Source of the DNA: Strongylocentrotus purpuratus
Lineage: Eukaryota; Echinodermata; Echinoidea; Camarodonta; Strongylocentrotidae
Direction: 5' to 3'
Assembly: GCF_000002235.5 (NCBI RefSeq)
Contig: NW_022145609.1
Location: forward strand, 6,455,214-6,519,213
Length of the DNA: 64,000 nt
In this document: positions 30,668 through 43,700 of the stretch, piece after piece
Numbering within the stretch: position 1 is the first letter of the stretch
Layout: every line of letters begins with the position of its first letter
Notes under the pieces: generated by a model
What the model was told of the DNA's origin: nothing
Databases searched by the model: none
What the model saw: only the letters and a program-made list of their open reading frames with translations
Position numbers and translations under genes: made by a program

Positions 30668-33600
30668 GACACATGCTCCGCCGACGATTGCTCCGCCGAC
30701 ATTTACTACGCAAAACGCGACAATTGCTCCGCGACATTTGCTCCGCGACATTTGCTCCGACGTCAAATGCTCCGCCGACAGGAGCTCCGCCGACAGTTGC
30801 TCCGCCGACAGTTGCTCCGCCGACAATTGCTCCGCCTGAAGCGACAATTGCTCCGGTGACATTTGCTCCGCCGACAATTGCTCCGACGACATTTGCTCCG
30901 CCGACAATTGCTCCGCCGACAATTGCTCCGTCGACAATTGCTCCGCCGACAATTGCTCCGCCTGAAGCGACAATTGCTCCGGTGACATTTGCTCCGCCGA
31001 CAATTGCTCCGACGACATTTGCTCCGCCGACAATTGCTCCGCCGACAATTGCTCCGTCGACAATTGCTCCGCCGACAATTGCTCCGCCTGAAGCGACAAT
31101 TGCTCCGGTGACATTTGCTCCGCCGACAATTGCTCCGACGACATTTGCTCCGCATGAAGCGACACTTGCTCCGGTGACATTTGCTCCGCCCAAAAAGTGT
31201 CCCATTAAATACAAATGCTACTAGTACTACGACAAATGCTTCGCCGACAATATTTTTTTTTCACGGGTTGTTTTTGTTTCTTTCTTTTTTCTTCATTTTC
31301 TGAATGCATTTCATGAAATTATGTAAATGAAATGAAATGAATGAATGTTGATAATGTGGGAGGAAAAAGCAGTTGCCTAAAAGTCATTTCGAATATACTG
31401 AAATAACTTTCCATCTATCACTGTACGTCCCACATAATGTACACTAAACACTCATTACATGTCATGGGAAGTTTTTTTTTTTTTTTAAGTAGAGCAGCAA
31501 GCCACATTCCCCAATACGCGCATACCTCCTAGTTAATTTCAAACAGCTCATCAATATGTAAGACCTGAAATTACCTCAATGAAAGAAGACTAATAACATG
31601 AGAGGAAAGAAAAGAGCAAAAAAGACAACCGTTTTTAGCTATTCCCCATAATGTTTGATTTAAAAAAATTAAAAATAAAATTATAGCTCCTTACGCAAGT
31701 TCTCCGGCGAAAGATAATTACTCCGCTCAAAATCTGTTTCATGTATTACTCATTAGCTGATCCAAAGCTCAAGGCTATCTCTCTCTCTCTCTCTTTCTCT
31801 CTCTCCCATGCTCCTCCTTTTCCTGTTTACACCGTTTTCTTGTCTTCTTTGCTCTTTTCTTTCCTCTCATGCTATTAGTCTTCTTTCATTTCCATCACTT
31901 CTTCTCTGCTCCCCCTCTCGAGTTCTATTTCTCTCGTGAAATTGGAACGTAAAGTTATACAATCATGTAGTACATTCTTGTGTAGAATAATATTTTCAAT
32001 AATATCCAGTCCATTTTCTAAAGGTTTCTTTCCTTTAGTTAAGTGTATGTAGCTTTAATATATATATGTTAGTGTGCAAAACACTCCGTTTCATTCGAGT
32101 ACTTTGTTTTCACTAAATAATTTAAGGGACTCACGAAGCCACCGGAAGAAGAGCAATTGGCTTATCATGAAGAACTAACATCAAACTGCAACAAAATGAT
32201 TTGTATAAATGTGAATAAGCAGAAAGGCTGCCATCTCATTTTCCCGTCTGAATGGGTTCTCTTCCTTACGTATATAAGTGCCCTTATTTTCTAAACTTTT
32301 TTTTTTATATTTGTGTGTTTATTAAATTTTCAATCATATAAAAATTACATATTTACAAGTCATTGGTAATAATTAGACAAACAAAAAACCCAATATGTAT
32401 AAGAACAACTAACAATAATGAAAGGACAAGAAAGTTATAAAAAAAAAACATTATAGTAAAAAAAAAAATACACTGTACACATATAAATCATAGTTTAAAC
32501 TCCAGTGCATAAAGGGGAGTGAGGGGGCACAGGAATAAAAGTTAAATCAACATGAGTATCATAAGTCAAATCGCCATTTCTTAAAATGCGAAACAAGCTT
32601 GTTCCTTTTTTTCGCTGAGAAATATTCAATATCTTTTTGTTTCTTTATAAAACTCTTAAAAAGATCAACACTTGGTAAATCCCCCTTACTTATTTTCTAA
32701 ACTTCCATGATGACCTATTACATTGTATAATGCTTTACCTAGTAAGATGCATTGATCGAGGTAATTTCAGGTCTTACATATTGATGAGCTACTTGAAATT
32801 AACTAGGAGGTATGCGCGTATTGGGGAATGTGGCTTGCTGCTCTACTTTTTTTTTTAACTTCCCACGACATGTAATGAGTGTTTAGTATACATTATATGG
32901 GACGTACAGTGATAGATGGAAAGTTATTTCAGTATATTCGAAATGACTTTTAGGTAACTCCTTTTTCCTCCCACTTCATCAACATTCATTCATTTCATTT
33001 CATCTACATTATTTCAAGAAATGCATTCAGAAAATGAAGAAGAAAAAAAGAAACGAAAAAAATAGGTGTAAAGAAAATATTGTCGGCGAAGCATTTGTCG
33101 TAGTACTAGTAGCATTTGTAGTTTATGGGACACTTTTTGGGCGGAGCAAATGTCGTCGGAGCAAATGTCGGCGGAGCAATTGTCGCTTCAGGCGGAGCAA
33201 TTGTCGGCGGAGCAATTGTCGGCGGAGCAAATGTCGGTGGAGCAAATGTCGGCGGAGCAAATGTCGGCGGAGCAATTGTCGCTTCAGGCGGAGCAATTGT
33301 CGGCGGAGCAATTGTCGGCGGAGCAAATGTCGGCGGAGCAAGTGTCGCTTCAGGCGGAGCAAATGTCGGCGGAGCAATTGTCGCTTCAGGCGGAGCAATT
33401 GTCGGCGGAGCAAATGTCGGCGGAGCAAGTGTCGCTTCAGGCGGAGCAAATGTCGGCGGAGCAAATGTCGGCGGAGCAATTGTCGCGTTTTGCGGAGCAA
33501 TTGACGGCGGAGCAATTGTCGGCGGGGCAATTGTCGGCGGAGCAATTGTCGGCGGAGAATCTGTCGGCGGAGCAATTGTCGGCGGAGCAACTGTCGGCGG

Positions 33601-33722
33601 AGCAACTGTCGGCGGAGCATTTGACGTCGGAGCAAATGTCGCGGAGCAAATGTCGCGGAGCAATTGTCGCGTTTTGCGGAGTAAATGTCGGCGGAGCAAT
33701 CGTCGGCGGAGCATGTGTCGGG
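30668..33722. mobile_element. 3.06-kb fold-back element with minisatellite arms
   Basis: The outer parts of the arms (30,668-31,195 and 33,136-33,722) are arrays of GCTCCGCCGACAATT and its inverse, with a longer variant GCTCCGCCTGAAGCGACAATT. Inner arm parts (31,290-31,578 and 32,757-33,040) are inverted copies of unique-looking sequence. The 31.6-32.75 kb centre is AT-rich and noncoding. In the left array three 126-bp higher-order units begin at 30,829, 30,955 and 31,081. The units are multiples of three, so long open frames appear in many frames; they are artefacts. The architecture recalls FoldBack/Galileo-type elements. Confidence 0.82.
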
Positions 33723-33933
33723 TTACCGGAAAATGAGCATAAGTTTGATCATGTTGGTGCAATTATCATGTTTCTTTTGGGGATATTATTTGTATAATAG
33801 TTATCTAATCAGGAATAAGGGCTTATACTGAAGATTATATGTGAAGATTTAATGGGATTAGCAGAAATGTTGTGTTGAAGTGTTGTTTTACTAACCAGGA
33901 CATAATTGCCCTTATTATTAGTACGGGAAGGAT

Positions 33934-34453
33934 TGTGTAATAGAGGATTTGGACGGCACTGTATCCGATACAGGCCAGCCTCACCGAGGCTGGCGCTGGC
34001 CTTAGTCTTTAGTTTAGTCTTACATCTAGTCTACTTGTACTTATGTTGATCGAGCTTACCCTGAATGTTGGTTGGTTGGTTCGCATTAAAGGAATTCGAC
34101 ATGCAACTCATGATTGGTCTGATTTCTTAGAACAGTGAAACCGTAGTTAGACAATGAGATCGAGAATCAGTGACAGGAGTTGACAAAGCATGGTGACTGA
34201 TTGGTGATTGATTGATTGATTGCTCGAAGGATGTTCAATTGACTGTTGCTGTGCACAACGATTGGGGTGACCGATTGCAGTCGATCGAAGGATGCATGAT
34301 TGTTAATACGCGCTGTGACGTGAGCGGTGAAAGAACACCAGCCATCAAGCTACGGGCATATACTTTGTCCAAACGGACGGAGAGCGCCTGGCCTGACACG
34401 GGCATCCTGACAAATACTCCGTGTCAAGCCAAGGTGGCGAATCGTGTCCGTCA
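33934..34453 (-). mobile_element. Possible solo LTR at the left border of unit 2
   Basis: The right edge, read on the minus strand, begins TGTGACGGAC and is followed outward by GTAT, as at 86 and 30,525. The left limit (TGTAATAG at 33,934) is a guess from the TG..CA rule. A GCCAGCCTC/GAGGCTGGC hairpin occurs near 33,975. No coding region. Confidence 0.3.
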
Positions 34454-35659
34454 CAGTATGTTAAAATCATTGTTATGATGTGTGATATTGATATAAATAG
34501 ACCGATACTTATACCTATAATATTCATTTTTTGTTTCTTTTCCTTACTGGATAAATGTCTTGCCAAAGGACATTAGTGCCGCAGCGGTACTCGAACCGCG
34601 ATCCATGTAATCCACAGTCCAGTGACGTATTCACTAGACCACGCGACACCTCTACTAACACCTCTAAAGTCCACATGACAAAAAATTGTCCTGCCCCTCT
34701 CCTTATAGGGTATTATCCCTGGAATGAAGAATTTCTTCCAATTTGTCCGAATTAATTATGTTCCTGAAATTTGTGCGTAAATGTCTCCGCCTCATTATTA
34801 TAACAAAGACCGCGTTCCACCTTCCCGATAAAAACATAACGATATAATTACATGTACACAATTTATAATAAAAGAAAAACTCCTTTTTCATTTTTTTTTT
34901 GTTAAAGTGAGCCAGTTTAGATTGTGCGATTTAAAAACCACTATTTTAAAAACTGAATCTTCTCACTATCTATCAATTGATTGACTTCTGTATCTCATTA
35001 ATGGTCTTAACATAACATATACATTAAAAAATACCATATAATCTGGCCTTTATTATTAAATGTAAAACAGAAAAGCATGATTATAATAATAGAAATCAGG
35101 AAAATTACTATGTAGAAAATGTAAAGATACAGCATCATCTTTTTCTCTCAAATCAAATGGACCTTCAATATGAAACTTTTTTTCTCATTATGATAAAACA
35201 ATTTCATTTCTTAATTCTTTTAAATTAAAACTTATGTTTTTTTTATTTACGTACTCTACAAATAATTAGTCCATCCAAACTTTAATGAATTTTTTAACTT
35301 TTAACTTTTTTTTTTGGCCATAATGTCACTATGCTTTTCTGCCTCGACAGAACCTTTATTTGTTTCTTTTGCAATTTCCCATTTCATGTTCATTATCTAT
35401 TTCTTTGCTGTAAACATGTTTATTTCTTACTCTTGTCTTTACTTCTCTATTTAATTTTGTGTTTAAAGTTCAATGTTTAAGCGTATCCTACATGTAATTA
35501 CGTTCTCAGTGTACAAGTGTTTTCAATATATTTTTTAAAATGGACTTGAATAAATTAGATTGAATTGAATTGATTTTATCGTACTCATTAAAACAATGTC
35601 GATATTTCCTAGGATCGTCGCATAAAGACGCACACCCACATGTAACCCTCACTCACACC

Positions 35660-35697
<38 letters not shown>

Positions 35698-36769
35698 CAC
35701 ACACAAACACACCCACACACACGCATACGTACACACACACAAACACACCACCACACATACACACACATACACACGCACGTAAATCTAAACCATGATATAT
35801 TTATTTTATACATCCACGTATAACATATTGTGCATGAATGAATTATACATACAAGTCGAACATATGTCATTGTACATTTTATTTGAAATGTAATTTGCAT
35901 TTGCACATACAATTTTCAGAGTATGACCAGAAAAGCCAAATTGACAGTGAGAAAACTGACCAGCAAATAATGACCAGCATAAAATGACCAGCAAAAAATG
36001 TGAAGAAAAAAATGCACATAATTGTAGCATTTCCTCTTTTTTAGGGGCCCTACACATGTCGCAAACATGTTAACCATACTTTTAAAAGTAATTCTGAAAG
36101 ATGTATGTATGTACAGTCCAGCTAAATTATGTCTCAGATTCTTGACACAAACTGTTCGCAGAAGTATGCTGTCACGAATCTCTCATATAATAAATGTATA
36201 TCTAAAATGACGTACGAAGTGAGATCCAAAGGAATATAAGCCGTCAAAACAAACGTAGAATCAAAAACAAGTATTGAAAAAAGGTTATGAAATTACTTTT
36301 GGCAAATCTAGTTGAATGATCATGTTGGCTTACATGGACTTGCTAATTTAATAAAACAAAAGATATAACAAGACGACCAATTTATTTTGAGCACCAAATG
36401 AAAGCATTTTCTGTGAAACTTCAAGCAATGCAGAATTGAGGATAAAATGGCATGAAACAATTGTTTAATATAAAAGCAAAAATAATATCGTAGGAAATAG
36501 CAAGCATGATATTATTATCAAGCGCATTCTTTAAACAAATTTACAAAGAAATGTTATCTCCTTTTTTTAAAATATAAATTACAAGACTGTAAGACAACAT
36601 ACAAAAAGTCTAAGAAAGATTTATACATGTATTAGCATAACCTAAATCACATCTTCGACATGGGTTCTGAACTGTAAATCTTTCTTTAAAACATAGTGCA
36701 CCTACTGGTTCTCGGTTTCAAACTGGATACATTGAACATGGTTATGAAAACAGATATCGTGATGTGCCA

Positions 36770-36916
36770 CGGCATTTGCAACGTTTTTCATATTATTGTA
36801 TAATTCACTGTATATTTATTGTTATTTTTATGTTTGTGGACCCCTTTGAAAATCAGCTGTGCTGAAAGGGCCATCCACCCTATGAGAGGAAATGAATAAA
36901 TAAAAATAAAAAATAA
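36770..36916 (+). mobile_element. LINE 3' tail fragment
   Basis: TGTTTGTGGACCCCTTTGAA, then AATCAGCTGTGCTGAAAGGG, then an AATAAATAAAAATAAAAAA tail, typical of the 3' end of CR1/L2-type LINEs. It lies in the 460-base stretch missing from unit 1. Confidence 0.6.
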
Positions 36917-37475
36917 CTGGAAGTTAAAACAAACTATTTACATAGTCTTGAATACGTGGTAGCTATTCACCTATTAAGATATTAAAAGAAAAAAACATGT
37001 TTATCATAGTCAAGTATAATGTATTAGGTATTTGGGTAACACATAGGTTACCACGCACTGTGGAGTTCTAACCATGAATCAAAATAATACGTCACTTAAC
37101 CGCATTTTTGGTCTGATCAAAGCTATAGTAGGGTTAGACAACTACCCCTAGATTAGTTGTCAGGGGGTAGTTGTCCTAGAGGATGGTTGTCGTAGGGGGT
37201 AGTTGTCTGGGGTACTTGTCTGGGGTAGTTGACTGGGGGTAGTTATCCGGGGTGGTTGTCCAGGGGTAGGTGTCCTAGAACCCCAAAAGATATCACGTTT
37301 GGATTACATAATACGTCTTTGCACTTCTATCGCACACTTCAATGGGTGATGGGCAAGGCTACTGGATTTGCCCTTGGTTGATTTTTGTTCGGAAGTCTTT
37401 GCATCGTGTTCTGCGTAGAATGAGATATAAGTACTGGACGTCGAATAGACTCCATCTCATGTTAGCACCTTGATG

Positions 37476-37704
37476 TTAAATGTTCGTATTTACATATTCG
37501 ACTCTGTCTGTATTATCGATGCTCAAGTAAGACGATTCTTTGTTTATGCTGCTTTCTGTTCTCTGAAGACCTTCATAGATGTGGTCATCCCCGTCTCCAA
37601 CGGCCCGGGGGACTTCGTATTGGTGATCCTTTGGGTCATGTCCCGAAGGAGCACGGCTTAAATTCGGTAGAGTTTTCTTCTTCTGCTGCTTCCTCTGTCT
37701 CCTG
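37476..37704 (-). CDS. Copy 2 cytoplasmic tail exon with ITAM-like motifs
   Basis: After a basic cluster (CRRQRKQQKKK) the exon encodes HQYEVP, DDHIYEGL, ESSYLSI and VEYVNTNI before TAA at 37,478-37,476. YEGL and YLSI fit YxxL/I and are separated by 12 residues, the upper end of the spacing usually allowed for ITAMs. YVN fits the Grb2 SH2 consensus YxN. The acidic run before YEGL is also typical of such motifs. Confidence 0.85.
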
Positions 37705-40700
37705 CTACAATTAAATATAAGTGCGAAAAAGAGACACGAAGATATTGATGTGTAAGAAATCTAGACCATTTGGAGGGGGGGGGGGGAATTGTACATGTAG
37801 CTGCGGTAAACGTCGGCCAAGAAACAGATGTAACTTCGTGCGTACGTTTAGGTCAGAATAGGTTAAATATATTAAGATCATTTCTCATCCTAGTTGCTGA
37901 TGAAGGATGCGAATAATAACCCGTTTGGTTTTCTCAAATACACAATTTCTCGGCAGGATGGAGTATTGTTATGTCATTAAAAAAATCACCAACATACATA
38001 TTCCTTACAAGGATAGGAACCAATGTGATACTATTTGTTGGATATTTGTTGAATGGGCACCCATTTAAAAACAGTGTTCTTTTAAACACATCAAACATGT
38101 TAATAATATTTTTTTTCGCATTTCCCTCTTTCTTATCTATTTATTCGTTTTTATTAAAATAGGGAAACTCTCGCAGTATTAAAACTGTTTTCCTGAGAAG
38201 CACTGAACAAATTATTAGTTAGAAATGCAGAGGAGATTAAACAAAGTTAAATGCATACATATCATATTATGGACTGTTTGTTATAGTTTTTGTTTTTGTT
38301 TTATACACAATGATATGTTGTGGTATAATTACACGGATAAATGTAATTCAAGCGAATTAGTTTGATAAAACATTGAGGGGCTGCCACTGGGGGATTACTT
38401 AACAAGAATTCAGGAGACAGAAATTATCAATTCGATTAATGGGTTTGTCGTAATACACCTTGTAGCTGTAATCCACATTTATGCACGTAGAGTCACACCA
38501 ATATAATCTAATAGAGGCCTACCCATGCATGCAATAAATCTGCTAAAAATGATCAGGTGAATACCTCTACTCGCATTGTACCTGTCAACATTGACTGAAT
38601 ATAGTAACTTTGTTGATCATAATGCCAGATTTACACGAGGCGTTATTTGTCTGATGTAGGACTACGTCACTGACCGACGCGGTGTTGGACGCATCATAAT
38701 GCCATGCAGAGCGATATCATGAAGAGAATAAATGGAACATTGGCTACTAGAGCATTTTCGTAATGTAATCAAATCTAATGCACCAAGCTTTGTTAAGTGC
38801 CTCGTTACAAATGATTTCAATCACCTGTTATGAATAATTGTATTTCAATAGTCAGAATGCGAATCGCATACAATATGGGTTGATAGGTATATATTACGGC
38901 TTGTTCTACCTAACAACACGTAATGTATGCAATCCGCATTCTGAATATGGCAATACAACTTATTTGTAACAGGTGAATTAAGAATTTGATTACATTACTA
39001 AAATCGGGACTAAAATGGCCTGTATTGTCTTCACGAGCTGGATAAGCGCATGTAAATGTAGAATCGCAGTCAAAATATTAATGCCCCGCAGCGGGCTTAG
39101 TACATCATTGTACGCTTTTGATCTGAAGATTAACCTTTTTGTGTCCTTGGTAACTTACCATGTAATAACGATGACCACCACTAGAAGGATATTTCCCGCT
39201 AGTGACACCCCGAAGAGAATCCAGATCAGATTGCTTTTTCCCAAGGCACCAAAAAGACTACCGCTTTCTGAAAGTTCAATAGTTCACCATTATCACACGG
39301 TCGATGAATTGATACATTTTATGATTTTAAAAATAAAAATCATTATATAAGAATATATCTTATTCTAGAAAAAATGCCAGACTTATTCATAACAATTTCA
39401 TAACCTACACATCTCTTTCTATTCTTTTTTCATGTAGGATAATAACATTTTCTTTCTTACAGATAATACTCCTTGTTGATGTTTTTCTATATATCTATTG
39501 TGTTCTCCTTTTTAAGCTTATTAATTGTTTGCTATTTTACTATTAATTTTGTCAGTATGGATCGAACGTTCAGAAAGATTAATTCATCAAGGAATTATAG
39601 TGATCGAGCGAATCAGTCATAACATAAAAGATATATCGATGTCGAAAATTCTGTGATGAGCACTACATAACGTGACTTCACAAACGGCTTGATTAATTAC
39701 AAATATTTCATATTACTAGAAAGTAGTAACATATGAATATGTATCTCATACACAAAATATCTAATGTCAGTAAGCGCAATATCTACTCACCAATACTAGT
39801 CGTAACAGACACAAGTGGACCCTTCGGTCCCTCTCCACCCACGCCTTCTCTGACGGCAGACACGCTGATATTGTACTCATTTCCTGGTTCCAACCCAGTC
39901 AATACAAACTCCATTCTTCGTTGAAGATCGCCCTCTCCCACATCCGAGTCGATTCCACCACCCTCTACCCATTCTCCATCCATCGTCTGTAGGTAGACCA
40001 AGTAACTGACTACTGGCCCTTCGCCGGTATCAAGACACGGTATCCAAGAACTCCAGGAGACAGTGACGAAGGTTGAACTGATGTCTTCCACAGATGGTCC
40101 AGATGTCAGCCCAGGCAAAGCTGTCAAGACATAAAGTATAATGTCATTCATTTGTTTCATTTTAAAAAAGGAAAGATGAAGTATCAAACCCGATCAAAAT
40201 TGAACATTTGCAATTAGACAAAGCTTGTGTGCTGAATCAATTTTAAAAAGACTTATGATAAGTCATTAAGAAGAACAAACAAACAAAAACAAGAACAAAA
40301 ACAAACAAAAAAGCATACAAACAAGATGAGGATCTCAGGATATATCAGTCCCGACTGTGTGCCAAACACTAGATCAGCTTTTCCCAAAGAGCGATTGAGA
40401 ATTTGAACACAATTTTCAGCAAATTTTTGCTTTTAAAAATGTTTTACAACTTTTTTGTATGGGGTGTTTCGGACTCCTGGATAATACCAAGGGCGGATCT
40501 AGGAGGTGTTTCGGCGGTTTAAACCCCCATCCCCTTGGGCGGCCAAGTGTAAAAAGAAAAGAAAAGTAAAACAGTAAAACGGCGCGATTTTTATATTGGG
40601 GGGGGGGGGGTCAACCCACCCCTCCCCCCCCCCCCCCTTGGCAAAAAGCTGGATCCGCCCCTGCGGATTCGTTTATGCTTACCACAATGTGAACATTCAT

Positions 40701-43700
40701 AAAGAGGAAATTCATGACTCATGTTATTGCCTTTAGAACGTCAATGTTTTTTTTTTCTTTGAGGGGTGTAGGCCTAGTCCCGCTGTAGGCTTATTACATC
40801 GATGTATATAAATCCAGTTCTTACCGTAAAAATTAATCGGGCTTAAATCAACTCTTGAGAACGATCTCTCTGTCCTTGCCAATTTACCAACATGGCAGAA
40901 GATCTTATCGTCATCCTGAATGCTGTCTATCACAAAACTATTGTTACGTAATCCACCGTTGACATTTGTCGACGAATAGGGAATCGATGTCGTAGATGAA
41001 ACATTTTTACCGACCGACACTCTGACGTCATTAGGAGAGAGTGTTTGATCGCCCTGGACAACATCGACAGCGCAAGAAACATAAGCCGACCCCGGGTTGC
41101 TTCGAGAACTCGTCAGTGTGAAATTATCTGTGGTACGAGAAAGGGAGAAGGCCTTTAAAATGGTTTTACTTAAGGAATCCAGCCATCTGTTCGGTCGAAA
41201 TTGGAGTCGTGATTTTAGCCATTCCCGTAAAGAAACGAAAAATGCCAATACCGGTTAATAGTCAAAGAGTGAGATCCCTCAAAATTCCGGTTACTATGAA
41301 AATAGTAAAATTTTGCTGCGAGACCCATTGGTTTACGTGTTAAAATGATCTCTGTGCGAGCGCGGACACCATACAGTGCTTTTTGTCTGCGATTCCCAAA
41401 TGATTGAAACTTTCAGTCATTTTTTCAAGCAAAGATTACAGACAGTGTCTCAGATTGTCCGTGATGTTTTAACCAATCTTTACTCAATAAGGATAAGGTA
41501 AGAATTCTTGATATATTTTTGTTTAAATTCGGCATATAAAAGACCGTATCCGGACACCTACCCCCTGGACATCCACCCCCGGATAACCACCCCCAGTCAA
41601 CTACCCCCTAGGACAACTACCCCCCAGACAACTACCCCCGGACAACTACCCCCAGCCAACTACCCCCTAGGACAACTACCCCCCGGACAACAACCCCCTA
41701 GGATAGATGTCCAGGGGTAGTTGTCCTAGAGGATGGTTGTCGTAGCCTCGTAGGAAGTAGGTGTCCTAGAACCATAAAAGACATATCGACTGCTTTAATA
41801 TTCGTGGTCTGGCTGCTTTATATGCTCTCGGGAGCTAGCACGTCCTGCCATGACCCCTCGGCGCGCCGCCCACCCATGAGCGCCTCACCGGGCCGCGTTA
41901 TTTTTTTATGCGGCACAGATTGGGGCTTTTTTTTAAAGGGGTCTTGATTTACAGACTAATACTGGTCGTGTGCGTACTAGACAGTATAAGTAGTAGAGGT
42001 CTGTTTTTAATAGTGTTACATGTAATCCACTACCGCATGGAAAATCATTACATCAACAATTAAAATCAAATTGGAAATCTGAAGAGGAGGCAGCACGTCA
42101 ATAAGGAGAACATCACAATAATTAGTCAATAAAACTTAACTAACTTAAACGAAGAGGAATGTTATCTAAACACATAGTTCGCGATGGATATACAAACTTC
42201 TTCGCAGCGCTAATGCGCTAGCGAACATGACTAGTCTCACGTACGTGCAGACACTATTCAGAAGGGAAAGAACGTACTTCCCATAGGTTTAACACGCGCC
42301 ATGCCCCAATCTGTGCCGCATAAAAAAATAACGCCACCGGGCCAATGGCAGGAGGTGCGCGCGTTCCCTTTAGCATAAAACGGCCAGGCCTCACAAAGCA
42401 GTCGATATCTCTATAATATCATTCGCCGTTCCTTCAGTAGCGATATGTAAAAGAGTTCTCCGGAAATTTCCTCATTGATGATTGGGGTCATTGGATTTTG
42501 TTTTGACTTTAAGAATCAAACGTCACTAATAGGTCTTATTATATCTCAGCTTTTGTAGTAATATACTCGAGAAGATGACTCATGTTCAATAGGCATTATT
42601 GCTCAGAGTATACATGTGTAATCATATATATAAATATAATCAAACCCATTATTTTATCGACATAAATTCCACGATATCATGAATGGGTTTTATCATGTTT
42701 GAAGCAATTCTCCAAAATTATATATTTATCTGTCTGTTGGTTGTTAATAATTCATTCTTTTGCATGCAATTTATAATAGGCCTAATTATTTGAAATGAAA
42801 CCCACTTTGTAGTCATTTAATTTCTTTTTTAAATCACGTTAATATGCCTATCAGTTAGAAACATGAATGGTTCTAAAACATTGAGCCCACTGAACAAGTT
42901 ATAGGATTAACTTTTCTTTTCATCGTTAGACGATTCTGTCAGTTTGATCCGTTTACAGACTTCAACTGTTTAATCGACCCCTATATAATTTCATTAAACA
43001 GACAAGTATCTTTTATTTTTAATGAAAAAATATAAAGGCTAGACTCACACACTCCTTTCTGGCAAATCAAGTCTAGACGAGCTCCACAAGTGTTATCATC
43101 CCATCTTCCATGTCTGTTTGGATTCTTAGATGACCACAGACAAGCACAGTCTTGGTTCTCTCCATGATCGTCTGGCTGGTATGATGCCCATCCATTATAT
43201 CTGATGATAATGACGATGACAATTATGATGAAACAATATACAAATAATGAATGCTCCGAAGTTCAATATAACGAAATATATATGAACCGACGAATTCAAA
43301 AACTATGTTATCACCGAGTCCGTCGGCTGGGGTTGAAATCGACTATATCATTGCACGAAGGAAATCTGAATCATTGCCACTTGGACGTAAGTATGTCTTA
43401 CCGAACTTGGGTTCCATCGAGCCACTTGAATTGACCTTCGACCTCTCTGTCATGGCAACCAATCCAAAAACATCGCGTTGGCATGGAGGGTGGACTGATG
43501 AAAGTCGTCAGAAAAGACTACATATCAAAATTAAACACCAACACAATATTAGACAGGATAAAAGACATTAAAATAAATATGCAAGTTGTTTCCATGTATT
43601 TTTCTCATGAAATCTGTTATTATACTTATGTTTCGTAAAAAAAAAGATGTTCATGAACAAATCAGAAAGAACTTTAAAATATGGGCATCAAAGTCTCACC

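Noticed and set aside
30564-33797. Long repeat-rich open frames on both strands (GGAIV, SAEQL, CRRSN, APPTI types)
   Set aside because: They are all readings of one stop-free 15-bp minisatellite in an inverted repeat; no splice sites or unique coding sequence support a protein.
40733-41248. Single 171-residue frame over the Ig-like exon
   Set aside because: Its outer parts are intron; borders at 41,127 and 40,825 are set by splice sites and by the phase with neighbouring exons.
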